Source of the DNA: Treponema sp.
GTDB taxonomy: Bacteria; Spirochaetota; Spirochaetia; Treponematales; Treponemataceae
Assembly: GCA_016286365.1 (NCBI GenBank)
Contig: JAEESN010000001.1
Span: 62,001 to 126,000, forward strand
Length of the DNA: 64,000 nucleotides
Direction: 5' to 3'
Numbering within the stretch: position 1 is the first letter of the stretch; every line of letters begins with the position of its first letter. This document shows, in pieces, positions 28,287 through 37,168 of this stretch. The notes under the pieces were generated by a model. It was not told the DNA's origin. It saw only the letters and a list, made by a program, of their open reading frames with translations, and ran no database searches. A program made the translations under genes and the position numbers.

Positions 28287-29199
28287 TTTTTTTACCTATC
28301 ACGTACTGAGGGCGCCCTTTTACTTCATCATATATCTGAGCAATATAAACACCAATAATTCCAAGGCTAATTAAAACTGCTCCAAAACCAACTAATAATA
28401 AAATAACAAGTGTAGGAAATCCGCTTGCTGCAGTTCCTTTTATAAAACTGATTACTGCATCAATAAGAACCCCAATTGCAATCAAAATAAAAATAACACC
28501 GACAAAGGTGATTATGTGGAGTGGAGTATAGCTGAAGCATAAAACATTATTGATAGCATATTTGAATAAAGATTTTGTAGACCATTTTGAAACACCGTTA
28601 GCACGTTCCTGTACTTCGTAGTAAACAGTAGTTTTATTAAATCCAACCCAGAAGGAAAGAGCGCGAAAGAATGTATTCCTTTCTTTTAATGCTGCAAGCT
28701 GTGCTATAACTTTTTTATCAAGGAGTTTGTAATCAGATGAATTTTTCATATCCATTCCGACTGCACGGCTTATAAGTCCATAAAAGAATTTAGAAAATAA
28801 TTTATGTAAAAGTCCTTCTTTACCACGATCTGTTTTAACTCCTTCGACTACTTCAAAGCCTTCTTTCCATTTAGCATACATTTCTTTAATAACAAATGGA
28901 GGATGCTGAAGATCTGCATCAAGGATTACGGTACAGTCACCGGTAACATTACGTATACCTGCAAAAAGGGCAGCTTCCTTTCCAAAGTTGCGTGCAAAAG
29001 AGACACATTTTACACGTTTATCTTTTTTATTTAATTCCTCGATTTTTTCGATTGTTTTATCTTTAGAGCCATCGTTTACAAACATCAACTCAAAATCAGC
29101 ATCTTTTAAATCTTTAAAAGTTTTAGCGATTTCTTCGTAAAAAGGATTTATATTTGCTTCTTCGTTATAGCAAGGAACAATTAAAGAGATTTTATTCAT
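28279..29199 (-). CDS. gtrB: GtrB-like polyprenyl-phosphate glycosyltransferase (GT2)
   Basis: A 306-residue GT2 enzyme. MNKISLIVPCYNEEANINPF, MFVNDGSKDKT, CVSFARNFGKEAALFAG and ILDADLQHPP (metal DAD) are the standard DPM1/GtrB signatures. Two C-terminal membrane helices (about residues 230-255 and 265-295) anchor it. It makes undecaprenyl-phosphate-sugar (usually glucose or GlcNAc) on the inner leaflet for use by the GtrII-like enzyme. It overlaps gtrA by eight bases and the deacetylase by eight. Confidence 0.92.
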   Translation of the reverse strand: MNKISLIVPCYNEEANINPFYEEIAKTFKDLKDADFELMFVNDGSKDKTIEKIEELNKKDKRVKCVSFARNFGKEAALFAGIRNVTGDCTVILDADLQHPPFVIKEMYAKWKEGFEVVEGVKTDRGKEGLLHKLFSKFFYGLISRAVGMDMKNSSDYKLLDKKVIAQLAALKERNTFFRALSFWVGFNKTTVYYEVQERANGVSKWSTKSLFKYAINNVLCFSYTPLHIITFVGVIFILIAIGVLIDAVISFIKGTAASGFPTLVILLLVGFGAVLISLGIIGVYIAQIYDEVKGRPQYVIGKKIE

Positions 29200-29683
29200 T
29201 TTCTTTTGTCTCCTCTTTAATCAAATTTTGTGTTTCAGTCTTATTATCTTCTGTTTTATTATTTCTTTCTTTAAAAACAATAAAGCGCTGTCCAAGATAG
29301 TTTAATCCTGTAAAAAGGCACATTCCGCACACAAGTGCAATATTGCCTTTTAGTTTTTCTGAATAATCTGAAAGAATCATATAAATTAATTTCTTTGCAC
29401 TTACATAAGCAATAAGGTAGCAGCTTACTATAAGGATTATAAAATATAAAACTTCGCGTTTACTTTTACTGTGATTTTTAAATGTAAAATATTTATTCAA
29501 AAAATAACTACAGATTCCACCCACAATATAATTACATGCAGAAGAAGGCCAGTAGGGTACATTAAAACAATTGTAGAGAAGGAACATTATACCGCTTCCA
29601 ACAATAGTGTTTATAACACCAACAAGAAGAAATTTGAGCAGCTTGATGTCAAAAAGTGATTTAAACCATGCAGTAAATTTCAT
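29192..29683 (-). CDS. gtrA: GtrA-like flippase
   Basis: A 163-residue protein with four membrane helices, starting LLKFLLVGVINTIVGSGIMF and containing YIVGGICSYFLNKYFTF, the GtrA family signature. It is thought to flip undecaprenyl-phosphate-sugar across the inner membrane. It heads the four-gene cassette and has its own -10 box six bases before ATG. The last 20 residues are charged and polar. Confidence 0.88.
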   Translation of the reverse strand: MKFTAWFKSLFDIKLLKFLLVGVINTIVGSGIMFLLYNCFNVPYWPSSACNYIVGGICSYFLNKYFTFKNHSKSKREVLYFIILIVSCYLIAYVSAKKLIYMILSDYSEKLKGNIALVCGMCLFTGLNYLGQRFIVFKERNNKTEDNKTETQNLIKEETKENE

Positions 29684-29689
29684 AACAAT

Positions 29690-29718
29690 ATTATAGTAGA
29701 AAAAACGGATTGTTTAAA
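29690..29718 (-). promoter_or_regulatory. Promoter of the gtrA-gtrB-chbG-gtrII cassette, leaderless geometry
   Basis: On the minus strand a perfect TATAAT (29690-29695) lies six bases before ATG 29683. TTTAAA (29713-29718) at 17 bases is a moderate -35. No Shine-Dalgarno sequence separates them. Confidence 0.6.
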
Positions 29719-29730
29719 GTAAGAGATTTT

Positions 29731-31560
29731 TTATTTACGTTCCTCTGGTGTATAATCCATTTCTTCATACTGACGGTTTCTTTCCATCAGTTTTGTATTG
29801 ATATATTCTTCTGAATATTTTTCGCAAAGAGTTTTTTCTGTTCCAAAAAGATTTACTCCAAAACCAAGTCTGTCTCCTTTTATTGTACAGCCCATAGCAG
29901 AAAGAATTGTAGGGAACATATCAAATGAAGAAATTTTTCTGTTCTTTTGATTAGTTTTTTCGCTTGTTACCTGTGAGTTTATAAATATATCAATCCATCT
30001 TCTTGGGTTTCCATCCATACCTTCAAGATCATCTTTTTCTGCATGAGTTGTAATAAGACGGTCGGAGTCAAATGGATTAGTTTCTTTAGTTGCCATAAAA
30101 AGATGATCCCCCATGATTACAATCACAGTATCATCATACCAGCTTTGAGTTTTACACCAGTTTATAAATTCAGAAATCTGACGGTCTGCACAGATAATGG
30201 AATTTCTAAGAGGTTTTGATTCTGTATCGGGGCAATCTTCGCACTGGTACCCATAAGACATATGAGTATCTACGGTAAGAAAACCAAGCATAAAAGGTTT
30301 GGAATCTTTGCTAAGTTCTTCAAGTTCCATCCTGGCAAAATTATATAATTTTTTATCTTCGAATCCCCAGAAAACTGAATAATCTTTTGGGAGCAGACCT
30401 TTCATTTTATACCATTCAATATCGTGAACTTCTACATCGCCATGAGTTTCTAAAAGAGAATCTCGACCGGCAAAACGTTTGTCGCTTCCAAATATAAAAC
30501 GCTGGTTATAACCATTTTGATGTAATATGTCTGTTAAAGTAATAGCGCCGGGTAAGAATCTATTTCGGTTTATGTTTGTATCTCCTAAAAGATTGAACGG
30601 AAGCCCTCCCAGTTTAGAAATCATGGCAGCAATAGTCCATCCGGTTCCTGCTAAATCAATTCCACCGCCAGTAAGTTCTTTATCGGAAAAATTGATATTT
30701 TCTTCTGCAAGCTTTGTAAGACCTGGAATTAAATTTTTATACATACAGCCACCGTTTTGTGGGTCTGCAAAAGAACTTTCCATAGATTCAAGAAAGATGA
30801 TAATTACATTTTTTTTATGTTCAGGAAAGATAATATTATTGTATTCAGGTTTTATATATTCATTCTGATAGAACTCAGAATCAACCGGTGGAGCATTATA
30901 TTTTTTAATTACCTTTACATAGTCATAACAATGTAAATCTCTATATACATCTGTAAAAGTCAGTAAAAGGCAAAGAATACCAAAAAGCATAAATAAGAAA
31001 TTTATTCCAGCTTTTAATTTTTTACCAATTAAGAAAACATAATATCTTGTTTTTTTCTGATAGAAATATATACCGGTGTAAAGGGCAGCAAAGATAATAA
31101 AGCAGATAAAAAAATAAGCAAACACTTCTATCCAGATAGTCTTATCTACATGTCCCTGAATATTTGTAAGAGTAAAGTATACGATGTCTGGCTGGTCTAC
31201 CGGAAAACGGTCAATGGCCCATCTTTTTATAACGTGAAGAAAAATTGAAAGGAAAAACAGAAGTATAGAAATAATCAGATATTTGTTTTTCTTTTGGGTT
31301 TGTGTGAGCTGGTCAGAAGGTAAAGGTCTTATATTTAAAATTTCAAAAAGAGTAAGAAAGAAAATATTACCTGCAAATAAAATTACAATACATCTTATAA
31401 GAAAGCGTACAGTTTCCATAGAAAAACTCGTGAATAATTCAAGTCTTTCCTGAATGCTTCCTTTAGTTCCAAAGAACATAAAAAGACAAAAAATAAGAAT
31501 TACGTTCAGATAAAAAATTTTTGATTTAATTCTATTCCATATAGATTCAAATATTTTCAT
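29731..31560 (-). CDS. OpgB/LtaS-like phosphoglycerol transferase (sulfatase family)
   Basis: A 609-residue membrane protein with five N-terminal helices (to about residue 210) and an extracytoplasmic alkaline-phosphatase-superfamily domain. KKNVIIIFLESMESSFA provides the first metal site. GGGIDLAGTGWTIAAMISKL, with the nucleophile threonine in GTGWTIA, is closer to OpgB (MdoB) than to LtaS. TVDTHMSYGY and IVIMGDHLFMA supply further metal ligands. Such enzymes transfer phosphoglycerol from phosphatidylglycerol to periplasmic glycans or teichoic-type polymers. The first 14 bases overlap the upstream HipA-like gene. It ends before the gtrA promoter. Confidence 0.85.
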   Translation of the reverse strand: MKIFESIWNRIKSKIFYLNVILIFCLFMFFGTKGSIQERLELFTSFSMETVRFLIRCIVILFAGNIFFLTLFEILNIRPLPSDQLTQTQKKNKYLIISILLFFLSIFLHVIKRWAIDRFPVDQPDIVYFTLTNIQGHVDKTIWIEVFAYFFICFIIFAALYTGIYFYQKKTRYYVFLIGKKLKAGINFLFMLFGILCLLLTFTDVYRDLHCYDYVKVIKKYNAPPVDSEFYQNEYIKPEYNNIIFPEHKKNVIIIFLESMESSFADPQNGGCMYKNLIPGLTKLAEENINFSDKELTGGGIDLAGTGWTIAAMISKLGGLPFNLLGDTNINRNRFLPGAITLTDILHQNGYNQRFIFGSDKRFAGRDSLLETHGDVEVHDIEWYKMKGLLPKDYSVFWGFEDKKLYNFARMELEELSKDSKPFMLGFLTVDTHMSYGYQCEDCPDTESKPLRNSIICADRQISEFINWCKTQSWYDDTVIVIMGDHLFMATKETNPFDSDRLITTHAEKDDLEGMDGNPRRWIDIFINSQVTSEKTNQKNRKISSFDMFPTILSAMGCTIKGDRLGFGVNLFGTEKTLCEKYSEEYINTKLMERNRQYEEMDYTPEERK

Positions 31561-32731
31561 ATTTTTTTAATTCCTCGATTCTATTTTTTAATAATCCGCA
31601 TAATAAGGTGCGGCGGGTTTCGTCTATTCGGGTATTTTGTTTTAAAAGGGAATTGAAAAAATCAGGAATATCAGTAAGCGTGTGGAACGGAAGATCTTTA
31701 CATAATTTTAAACATGGTAAGAGTTTAATCTGGTCAGAGTGATGGTAGCCAAATGGACGGGCAATTATATTTTCTGATTTTGTTTTATCATTATCTTTAA
31801 GAAAGGAAGATGGGAATTTATAAAAAAGTGATGAACCAGAATCAAATACAGGAGCTAAACCAAGCCATTCAAGAGTGTCGGGATTACGCAGAAAGCCAAA
31901 ATTACCAAAGTGTCTGTCTTCATTTGCAATAATGAAATCAAGAATAAAAATTGAACATAATTGTTTTTCAAGGTTTTCAGAGAAGTCTATTCCTGCAAGT
32001 TTACAGTTATCTTTAAAATGATTATATTTATCCCATACATCACCTTTAAAATCTCTGAGGGAATTTATTGCAGATGCCGGGACAAATTCAGAATTAATGG
32101 AAACAAAGTTTGGACATGAAGAATAGTAATCATAATCCTGATTGATAATTTTATATTCTACATGATTAATTCCCAATCTTTTACAGATTTCTGATGCCAG
32201 TACTTCATTAAAAGGTTCCTGCTGGCTTTCTCCACTTCCACCTTTTATAAGAATTCTTTTGTCATTCTGAATAATCCATTTTTTCTTAAGCCATCCATCA
32301 CTTGTGTTATCAGGCGAAATAATATCTGCATCAGAAGAATCTTTTTTTAAAGTTTCAAAAAGAGCATTTCCTACATCTTCAGAAAATGGATTCTGAAAAA
32401 AGTTTATATCTTCCCATTTTAAATCAGCCATTGAAGGTTTAGCCCAATAATGATCCGAAAGACTTAATCCATAAGATTTTGTAATAAGCTGTTCAATCGT
32501 GATATTGCCTAACAGGTTAAGTGCATTTTTTAAATTCTGTCTTGAAAGGGGAATGGCTCTGTTTGTCCACCATTTATTGAATTTCTGAAGATTTAATGAT
32601 TCTGATGAATCCTGAGTGATGCCTGTAGGTATATGTCTTTTATTAAGTATATCATTTATTTTTGAAATTTTATAATCATTTATTTCAAAATTGAGGACAG
32701 GTATTGTTTTGTGATAAAGTGTGTATTCCAT
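31547..32731 (-). CDS. Orphan HipA-like kinase
   Basis: A 394-residue protein with a HipA-type kinase C-terminal half. K163 in RILIKGGSGESQQEP is the likely ATP lysine, IIANEDRHFGNFG (residues 268-280) is the catalytic NxDRHxxN loop, and PVFDSGSSLFY (D297) is the metal aspartate. The N-terminal 130 residues are of the variable type. There is no HipB-like antitoxin next to it; its partners are a glycosyltransferase and a phosphoglycerol transferase, which it overlaps by 14 bases. A TATACT box lies 12 bases before ATG. HipA toxins phosphorylate tRNA synthetases, but standalone members have other or unknown targets. Confidence 0.72.
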   Translation of the reverse strand: MEYTLYHKTIPVLNFEINDYKISKINDILNKRHIPTGITQDSSESLNLQKFNKWWTNRAIPLSRQNLKNALNLLGNITIEQLITKSYGLSLSDHYWAKPSMADLKWEDINFFQNPFSEDVGNALFETLKKDSSDADIISPDNTSDGWLKKKWIIQNDKRILIKGGSGESQQEPFNEVLASEICKRLGINHVEYKIINQDYDYYSSCPNFVSINSEFVPASAINSLRDFKGDVWDKYNHFKDNCKLAGIDFSENLEKQLCSIFILDFIIANEDRHFGNFGFLRNPDTLEWLGLAPVFDSGSSLFYKFPSSFLKDNDKTKSENIIARPFGYHHSDQIKLLPCLKLCKDLPFHTLTDIPDFFNSLLKQNTRIDETRRTLLCGLLKNRIEELKKYENI

Positions 32732-32749
32732 ATAACAGAAATTAGTATA

Positions 32750-33823
32750 TCATGAGTTTTTGCTTTCTTCTACGAAAGACTTTAATTCCTCATATAACAT
32801 CTTTGCTGCATTTTTATAAGTGTAATATTTTAATACTTCATCTGGTGAATCTACCGGCTTTAATAAAAGTTTACTCAAAGAAATGTCGGTATTATCCGGG
32901 TCAATGTAATATGCAGATTTTTTATAGATTTCCGGGAGGCTTGCGGCATTCGAAATTATTATTCTGGCGCCAACTGAAAGCGCTTCCAGAGGAGGAATAC
33001 CAAAGCCTTCGTAATAACTTGGGAAAATAAATGCCTTACAATTCTGCATAAGTCCTTTAACACTGTCGTCGGAAAGATAACCTAAGAGGATTACATTTGG
33101 AAGTTCATTTAATTTAGAAAGTTCGTTACTTTCCATTCCGTTTATTGCTTTACCAGATATTGCAAATTGATCATCAGGTTTCTTTTTTGCATATTCCAAA
33201 ATCCATTTTAAGTTTTTACGTTTCTGAAGACTTCCTAATGTAAAGAAGAAATTCTTTTTCTGAAGAAGTGGAAAGCTTTTAAAAATGGAAGTATCAGGTT
33301 TTACAGATTTAAAATGTTCCCATCCGTTTGGAATCACAGTAATTTTTTCTTCTGGTACGTCATAAGTGGAAGAAATCTGCGAGCGGGAAAAGTCGGAGAC
33401 GGTGAAGATTTTTTTTGCTTTTTTTGCAATGTGTTTATACATAAAACACATATAAGCTTTTCTTAGTCTATCTTTAAAAGATTTAAAATCTTCCGGATAA
33501 AGTTTTGCATAAATATCATGAAGGAAAACAAAGCCCGGATTGAAAAGGGGAGTAATGTTAGAAAAATCTAAAGAGATACCCTGATGTTTTTTTACGAATT
33601 TTGAAAAAGTAAAATGATCCCATAACGGAAAATTTTTAAGCGGTTTATTCGATTTTATAATTTTAATATTTTTATATTCAGGATTATTTTTTGAGTTTTG
33701 AGGAATGTACATCCATATTTCATCTTTTTTTATTAATAAATCAAGTTGTTTACAAATTTCGAATGCGAATCTTTCTATTCCCGTTAAATTTCTGCACAAA
33801 AATGAACCGTTAATTATGAACAT
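32750..33823 (-). CDS. GT4 family glycosyltransferase
   Basis: A 357-residue GT-B enzyme. The N-terminus MFIINGSFLCRNLTGIERFA has the TGIxRFA element of GT4 mannosyl/rhamnosyltransferases. Then come FTVSDFSRSQIS and the donor half with FFTLGSLQKRKNLKWILEYA and PSYYEGFGIPPLEALSVGAR. It probably extends the lipid-linked repeat in the cytoplasm. Only a weak AGG lies before the ATG. The HipA-like gene follows after 18 bases. The 160 bases upstream are very AT-rich and hold no gene. Confidence 0.87.
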   Translation of the reverse strand: MFIINGSFLCRNLTGIERFAFEICKQLDLLIKKDEIWMYIPQNSKNNPEYKNIKIIKSNKPLKNFPLWDHFTFSKFVKKHQGISLDFSNITPLFNPGFVFLHDIYAKLYPEDFKSFKDRLRKAYMCFMYKHIAKKAKKIFTVSDFSRSQISSTYDVPEEKITVIPNGWEHFKSVKPDTSIFKSFPLLQKKNFFFTLGSLQKRKNLKWILEYAKKKPDDQFAISGKAINGMESNELSKLNELPNVILLGYLSDDSVKGLMQNCKAFIFPSYYEGFGIPPLEALSVGARIIISNAASLPEIYKKSAYYIDPDNTDISLSKLLLKPVDSPDEVLKYYTYKNAAKMLYEELKSFVEESKNS

Positions 33824-33983
33824 AAAAACCTGTGTTGTTTAATTGTTTTAAATGAAATCAATGATTTCTATAATAAAATATAATATTTTTTGAGGGGTAA
33901 AACAAGATAAAAAGATTTAATGATTTTTGAAGTAATTAAAATTTAAGATAATTATGCTTTAGTAAAATTTATCTTAATATAAT

Positions 33984-35048
33984 TTATTTAATTGCTTCTT
34001 TTTTAATAATCTTAAGATATTCGTCCCAATTACCCATATCTACCCAGGAACCTTCACTTACAGGAAAAACACCTACATTAAGATTGTTTTCTCGCAGTTT
34101 TAATATTAAATCAGTGATATGCATAAATTGATTTTCTGGAAGATATTCAAAAATTTTTGGTTCAAGAATATATAAACCGGAATTAATTTGATAAACAATA
34201 TTTGGTTTTTCATTCAAACTTACAAGTTGACCATTTTCAGAAGTCTCAATTGTACCGTAAGGAATCGAATAATTTTTTAGAACAGAAACCACAGTAATTA
34301 CATTATTGTTCTCTCGATGGTAATTCAATAAATCTGCCAGATTTACGTCAACTAAAATATCACAGTTTGAGACAAAGAATGTTGTTTTTAATTTGTCTTT
34401 AAGTAAATATAAAGAACCCGCAGTTCCCAAAGGTTTATCTTCTTGAATATAATTTACTGTATAATTTTTTTCTGGAATTTTTTCAAAATAATCTTTGATT
34501 TTTTCTGCCTTGTAATTTACCGAAAAAGTAAAATCATTACAGCCTACATCAATAAATTTATCCATGATGTCTTCAACAATAGTTTTATCATCAATAGGAA
34601 TTAAGGGTTTTGGAATAATATTTGTAAGTGGCCGTAAACGTGTTCCTTCGCCACCAGCCATAATTACAACAGGTAATCCTAATTTTGTTCCTGCTGTAAT
34701 TTTTTTATTTTCAAAATAATCTTCCCAAAAAAGAACATCTATTAGATTTGAATATTCATCAATTACCGGCATAAATTCAATTCGTTCTTTTTTCATTTTT
34801 TGAAGAATCTGTTTCTTGTCATCACTACTTTTAGCAACAAGAATGTCAGTACGGAATACTTTTCTCACAGGAGAATCTAATTTGATTTTTTTTAAGATAC
34901 TTCTTTGAATATCACCAATACTTATTAAACTTATAAATTTTTTATTATCCAAAACTAATAGTAATTTTCTATCAATTTTGTCCATAATATTTAATGCTTC
35001 AAAAAGAGTTGTTTCAGGTGTAATTATAATATCATTAATTTTCATCAT
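33984..35048 (-). CDS. CBS-domain sugar-1-phosphate nucleotidyltransferase (PtmE-like)
   Basis: A 354-residue protein: two CBS domains (residues about 1-115) fused to a nucleotidyltransferase. AGGEGTRLRPLTNIIPKPL (131-149) gives the NTP loop and K147, and SNCDILVDVN carries the metal aspartate. The same fusion occurs in Campylobacter PtmE, a glucosamine-1-phosphate guanylyltransferase of the legionaminic acid route. Other substrates are possible. The CBS pair suggests control by adenine nucleotides. Two ATG codons lie in tandem at the start, and the gene overlaps the preceding one by 14 bases. It ends the cassette; the 160 bases after it are AT-rich with no gene. Confidence 0.8.
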   Translation of the reverse strand: MMKINDIIITPETTLFEALNIMDKIDRKLLLVLDNKKFISLISIGDIQRSILKKIKLDSPVRKVFRTDILVAKSSDDKKQILQKMKKERIEFMPVIDEYSNLIDVLFWEDYFENKKITAGTKLGLPVVIMAGGEGTRLRPLTNIIPKPLIPIDDKTIVEDIMDKFIDVGCNDFTFSVNYKAEKIKDYFEKIPEKNYTVNYIQEDKPLGTAGSLYLLKDKLKTTFFVSNCDILVDVNLADLLNYHRENNNVITVVSVLKNYSIPYGTIETSENGQLVSLNEKPNIVYQINSGLYILEPKIFEYLPENQFMHITDLILKLRENNLNVGVFPVSEGSWVDMGNWDEYLKIIKKEAIK

Positions 35049-36171
35049 ACATTTTCAACCATTGATTTTTTAGAGAGTTCCAGGATTTTAATGAATAAAT
35101 TATAGAACTATTTTTTTTATTTTTATTTTTATACAACTTTTGTAATATAACATTCTCAAAAATATTTGTAAGTGAATTAAAATCTTTATATTCAATCATA
35201 GTAATTCCATTATCTGTTAATTCCGAATAGATGAGCCATTTTGGTTTTATTACTGTTGAACCAGTCGCAAAATATTCTATCATGCTTGCAGATATGGCGT
35301 CTGTTGTTTGCCCATAAAGGAAAATATCAGCTGTTAAACGGAATTCTCCAATACTATCTTTGTCAATGAACTTGTCAAGAATATAAAAATTAATCCCACT
35401 ATCTTTTAATGCTTGAATTATTTGATTTTTATATTTTTCATTTGGACAGCCATAAGAAAGAGGAACAATAAGAAAAATTGATTTCTTAACTTTAGTGTTA
35501 CATGAGTCAAGACTCTTAATCATTTTAATATGTTGCTGAGCTTCAAAACCATTATAACCTAAATGAACTATTATTTTATCTTCTGGAATATTCCAAGCTT
35601 TTCTAATATTATCAATACTTTTATTTTTTTGTGCAACTTTAATTGAATCAAGAGTGCTATCTCCAAAATCAAGGGAAATGAGTTTTTTCGAATACTGTGA
35701 TTTTGTAATTTTTTGAAATTTATTAAACATTTCGATATTCATTACATTTATTTTATTTGAGCGTTTATATAACTTAGAAAAACTAGTAATAGATTTTTCC
35801 GGTTCTCTAAGTAAATCACTACCCCAAAATGTTAGAATAATTTTTTGCGCATTTTTGCCTACAAAAAAATCAACTAAATGTGTAAATCTTTTATCAATAA
35901 AATGATAATGTATAATATCTAGTTTTCTTAACCTGATTTTTATACTAATTAATCTGAAGAGAAGTTTTAAAATATTAATAATTTTTGATTCATTATCATT
36001 AATTAATGTTAATACTTTTACATTCTTTGTATGCCATATTTCTTCATTTAGATTTGTTCTCCATGTAAGAAAATATATATCAAAAAGAGAATCATCTAAT
36101 ACATTTTCAATATATTCCTGAACAAAATGTACAGAAGTAGGACATGCCAATAAAATGGATTTTTTCTTCAA
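35035..36171 (-). CDS. GT-B glycosyltransferase, family uncertain
   Basis: A 378-residue cytoplasmic protein with a GT-B plan. The N-terminal half includes LTFWGSDLLREPEKSI, the C-terminal half IPEDKIIVHLGYNGFEAQQH and DIFLYGQTTDAISASMIEYF. These resemble 4-acetamido-fucosyl (WecF-type) and related transferases, but the donor is unknown. The start is TTG at 36171: AGGAG lies eight bases upstream and no ATG is near. The coding strand is exceptionally AT-rich (only about 13% G+C in bases 35101-35160), unlike the V-ATPase genes. Confidence 0.65.
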   Translation of the reverse strand: MKKKSILLACPTSVHFVQEYIENVLDDSLFDIYFLTWRTNLNEEIWHTKNVKVLTLINDNESKIINILKLLFRLISIKIRLRKLDIIHYHFIDKRFTHLVDFFVGKNAQKIILTFWGSDLLREPEKSITSFSKLYKRSNKINVMNIEMFNKFQKITKSQYSKKLISLDFGDSTLDSIKVAQKNKSIDNIRKAWNIPEDKIIVHLGYNGFEAQQHIKMIKSLDSCNTKVKKSIFLIVPLSYGCPNEKYKNQIIQALKDSGINFYILDKFIDKDSIGEFRLTADIFLYGQTTDAISASMIEYFATGSTVIKPKWLIYSELTDNGITMIEYKDFNSLTNIFENVILQKLYKNKNKKNSSIIYSLKSWNSLKNQWLKMYDEN

Positions 36172-36232
36172 AATGATAACTCCTGAATCTCATTTAAACT
36201 TTAACAGAATTGTTGTAAAAAATCCATCTGAA

Positions 36233-37153
36233 TTAATAAATTTCAGTTACCCAATTATAATATTTTGGATTCATATGCTTAGCGGCTTTTAAATATTCTT
36301 CATGAAGTAAATCTGAAATTATATGTTGTTCAACAATAAATTTATCAATACTTGATATTGGAGTTAATTCCATAGCTGATCCACATAAAAAGGCTTCATC
36401 CGCAGTATATAATTCTGTTCTATCAATTGATCTTTCAATTACTTCTATATTTAAGTCTTTAGCAATTTGAATAATAGAGTCACGTGTAATGCTTTCAAGA
36501 ACACTATCTGTGAGTTGAGGAGTGATTAGTTTTCCATTTTTTATCATAAAAAAACAGCTTCCAGGCCCCTCAGAAATTTTACCATGTTCATTCAAAAATA
36601 AACATGTATCATAGCCATTTCTTAGAGCTTCTCTTTGGCCCATTCTGGAATTTATGTAATTAGCTCCACATTTAATTCTTGGACTAAGCATTGTATCACT
36701 TATTCTTCGCCAGCTAGCAACACAAACATTTAATCCTTTTTTATTATATTCAGCACTTGTTTTTTTACGTTGTATAGGAGAAACAAACATTCCAACTGGT
36801 CCTTCAGAACGCCAGGAACCATTTCCTTCTACAAATAAAGTCTGTCTTGCTGAAGCATTTTCTTTATAATTACATACTTTAAGTACATCAATAAGTGCGT
36901 TTTGCATATCTTCTGCAGTATACTTACAATCAAGATCTAATAATTTAGCAGACTGTAATAATCTTTTATAATGTGCATCTAATCTAAATCCATACAAATG
37001 CTGTTCTTCTTCATTCCAATAACAGGGAATCCCCTCAAATACATTTAGTCCAAATTGTGAAGTAGGGGACATTATATTTATTTGTGCGTCTTTTAAAGGC
37101 ATAATTTTTTCATTATACCAGATCATTACTTCTGAATTATTGGTTTCACTCAT
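36233..37153 (-). CDS. Class IV aminotransferase (branched-chain aminotransferase-like)
   Basis: A 306-residue fold-IV PLP enzyme. SQFGLNVFEGIPCYW is the family opening, K161 in RIKCGANYINSRMGQ is the PLP lysine, E195 in ISEGPGSCFF and SITRDSIIQIA complete the cofactor site. By sequence it is closest to IlvE-type L-amino-acid transaminases. It sits between a PLP decarboxylase and a glycosyltransferase in a glycan cluster, so it is more likely to aminate a dedicated 2-oxo acid than to serve general branched-chain metabolism. AGGAG precedes ATG. It starts 15 bases after the decarboxylase stop. Confidence 0.82.
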   Translation of the reverse strand: MSETNNSEVMIWYNEKIMPLKDAQINIMSPTSQFGLNVFEGIPCYWNEEEQHLYGFRLDAHYKRLLQSAKLLDLDCKYTAEDMQNALIDVLKVCNYKENASARQTLFVEGNGSWRSEGPVGMFVSPIQRKKTSAEYNKKGLNVCVASWRRISDTMLSPRIKCGANYINSRMGQREALRNGYDTCLFLNEHGKISEGPGSCFFMIKNGKLITPQLTDSVLESITRDSIIQIAKDLNIEVIERSIDRTELYTADEAFLCGSAMELTPISSIDKFIVEQHIISDLLHEEYLKAAKHMNPKYYNWVTEIY

Positions 37154-37168
37154 AATTATTAACTCCTA

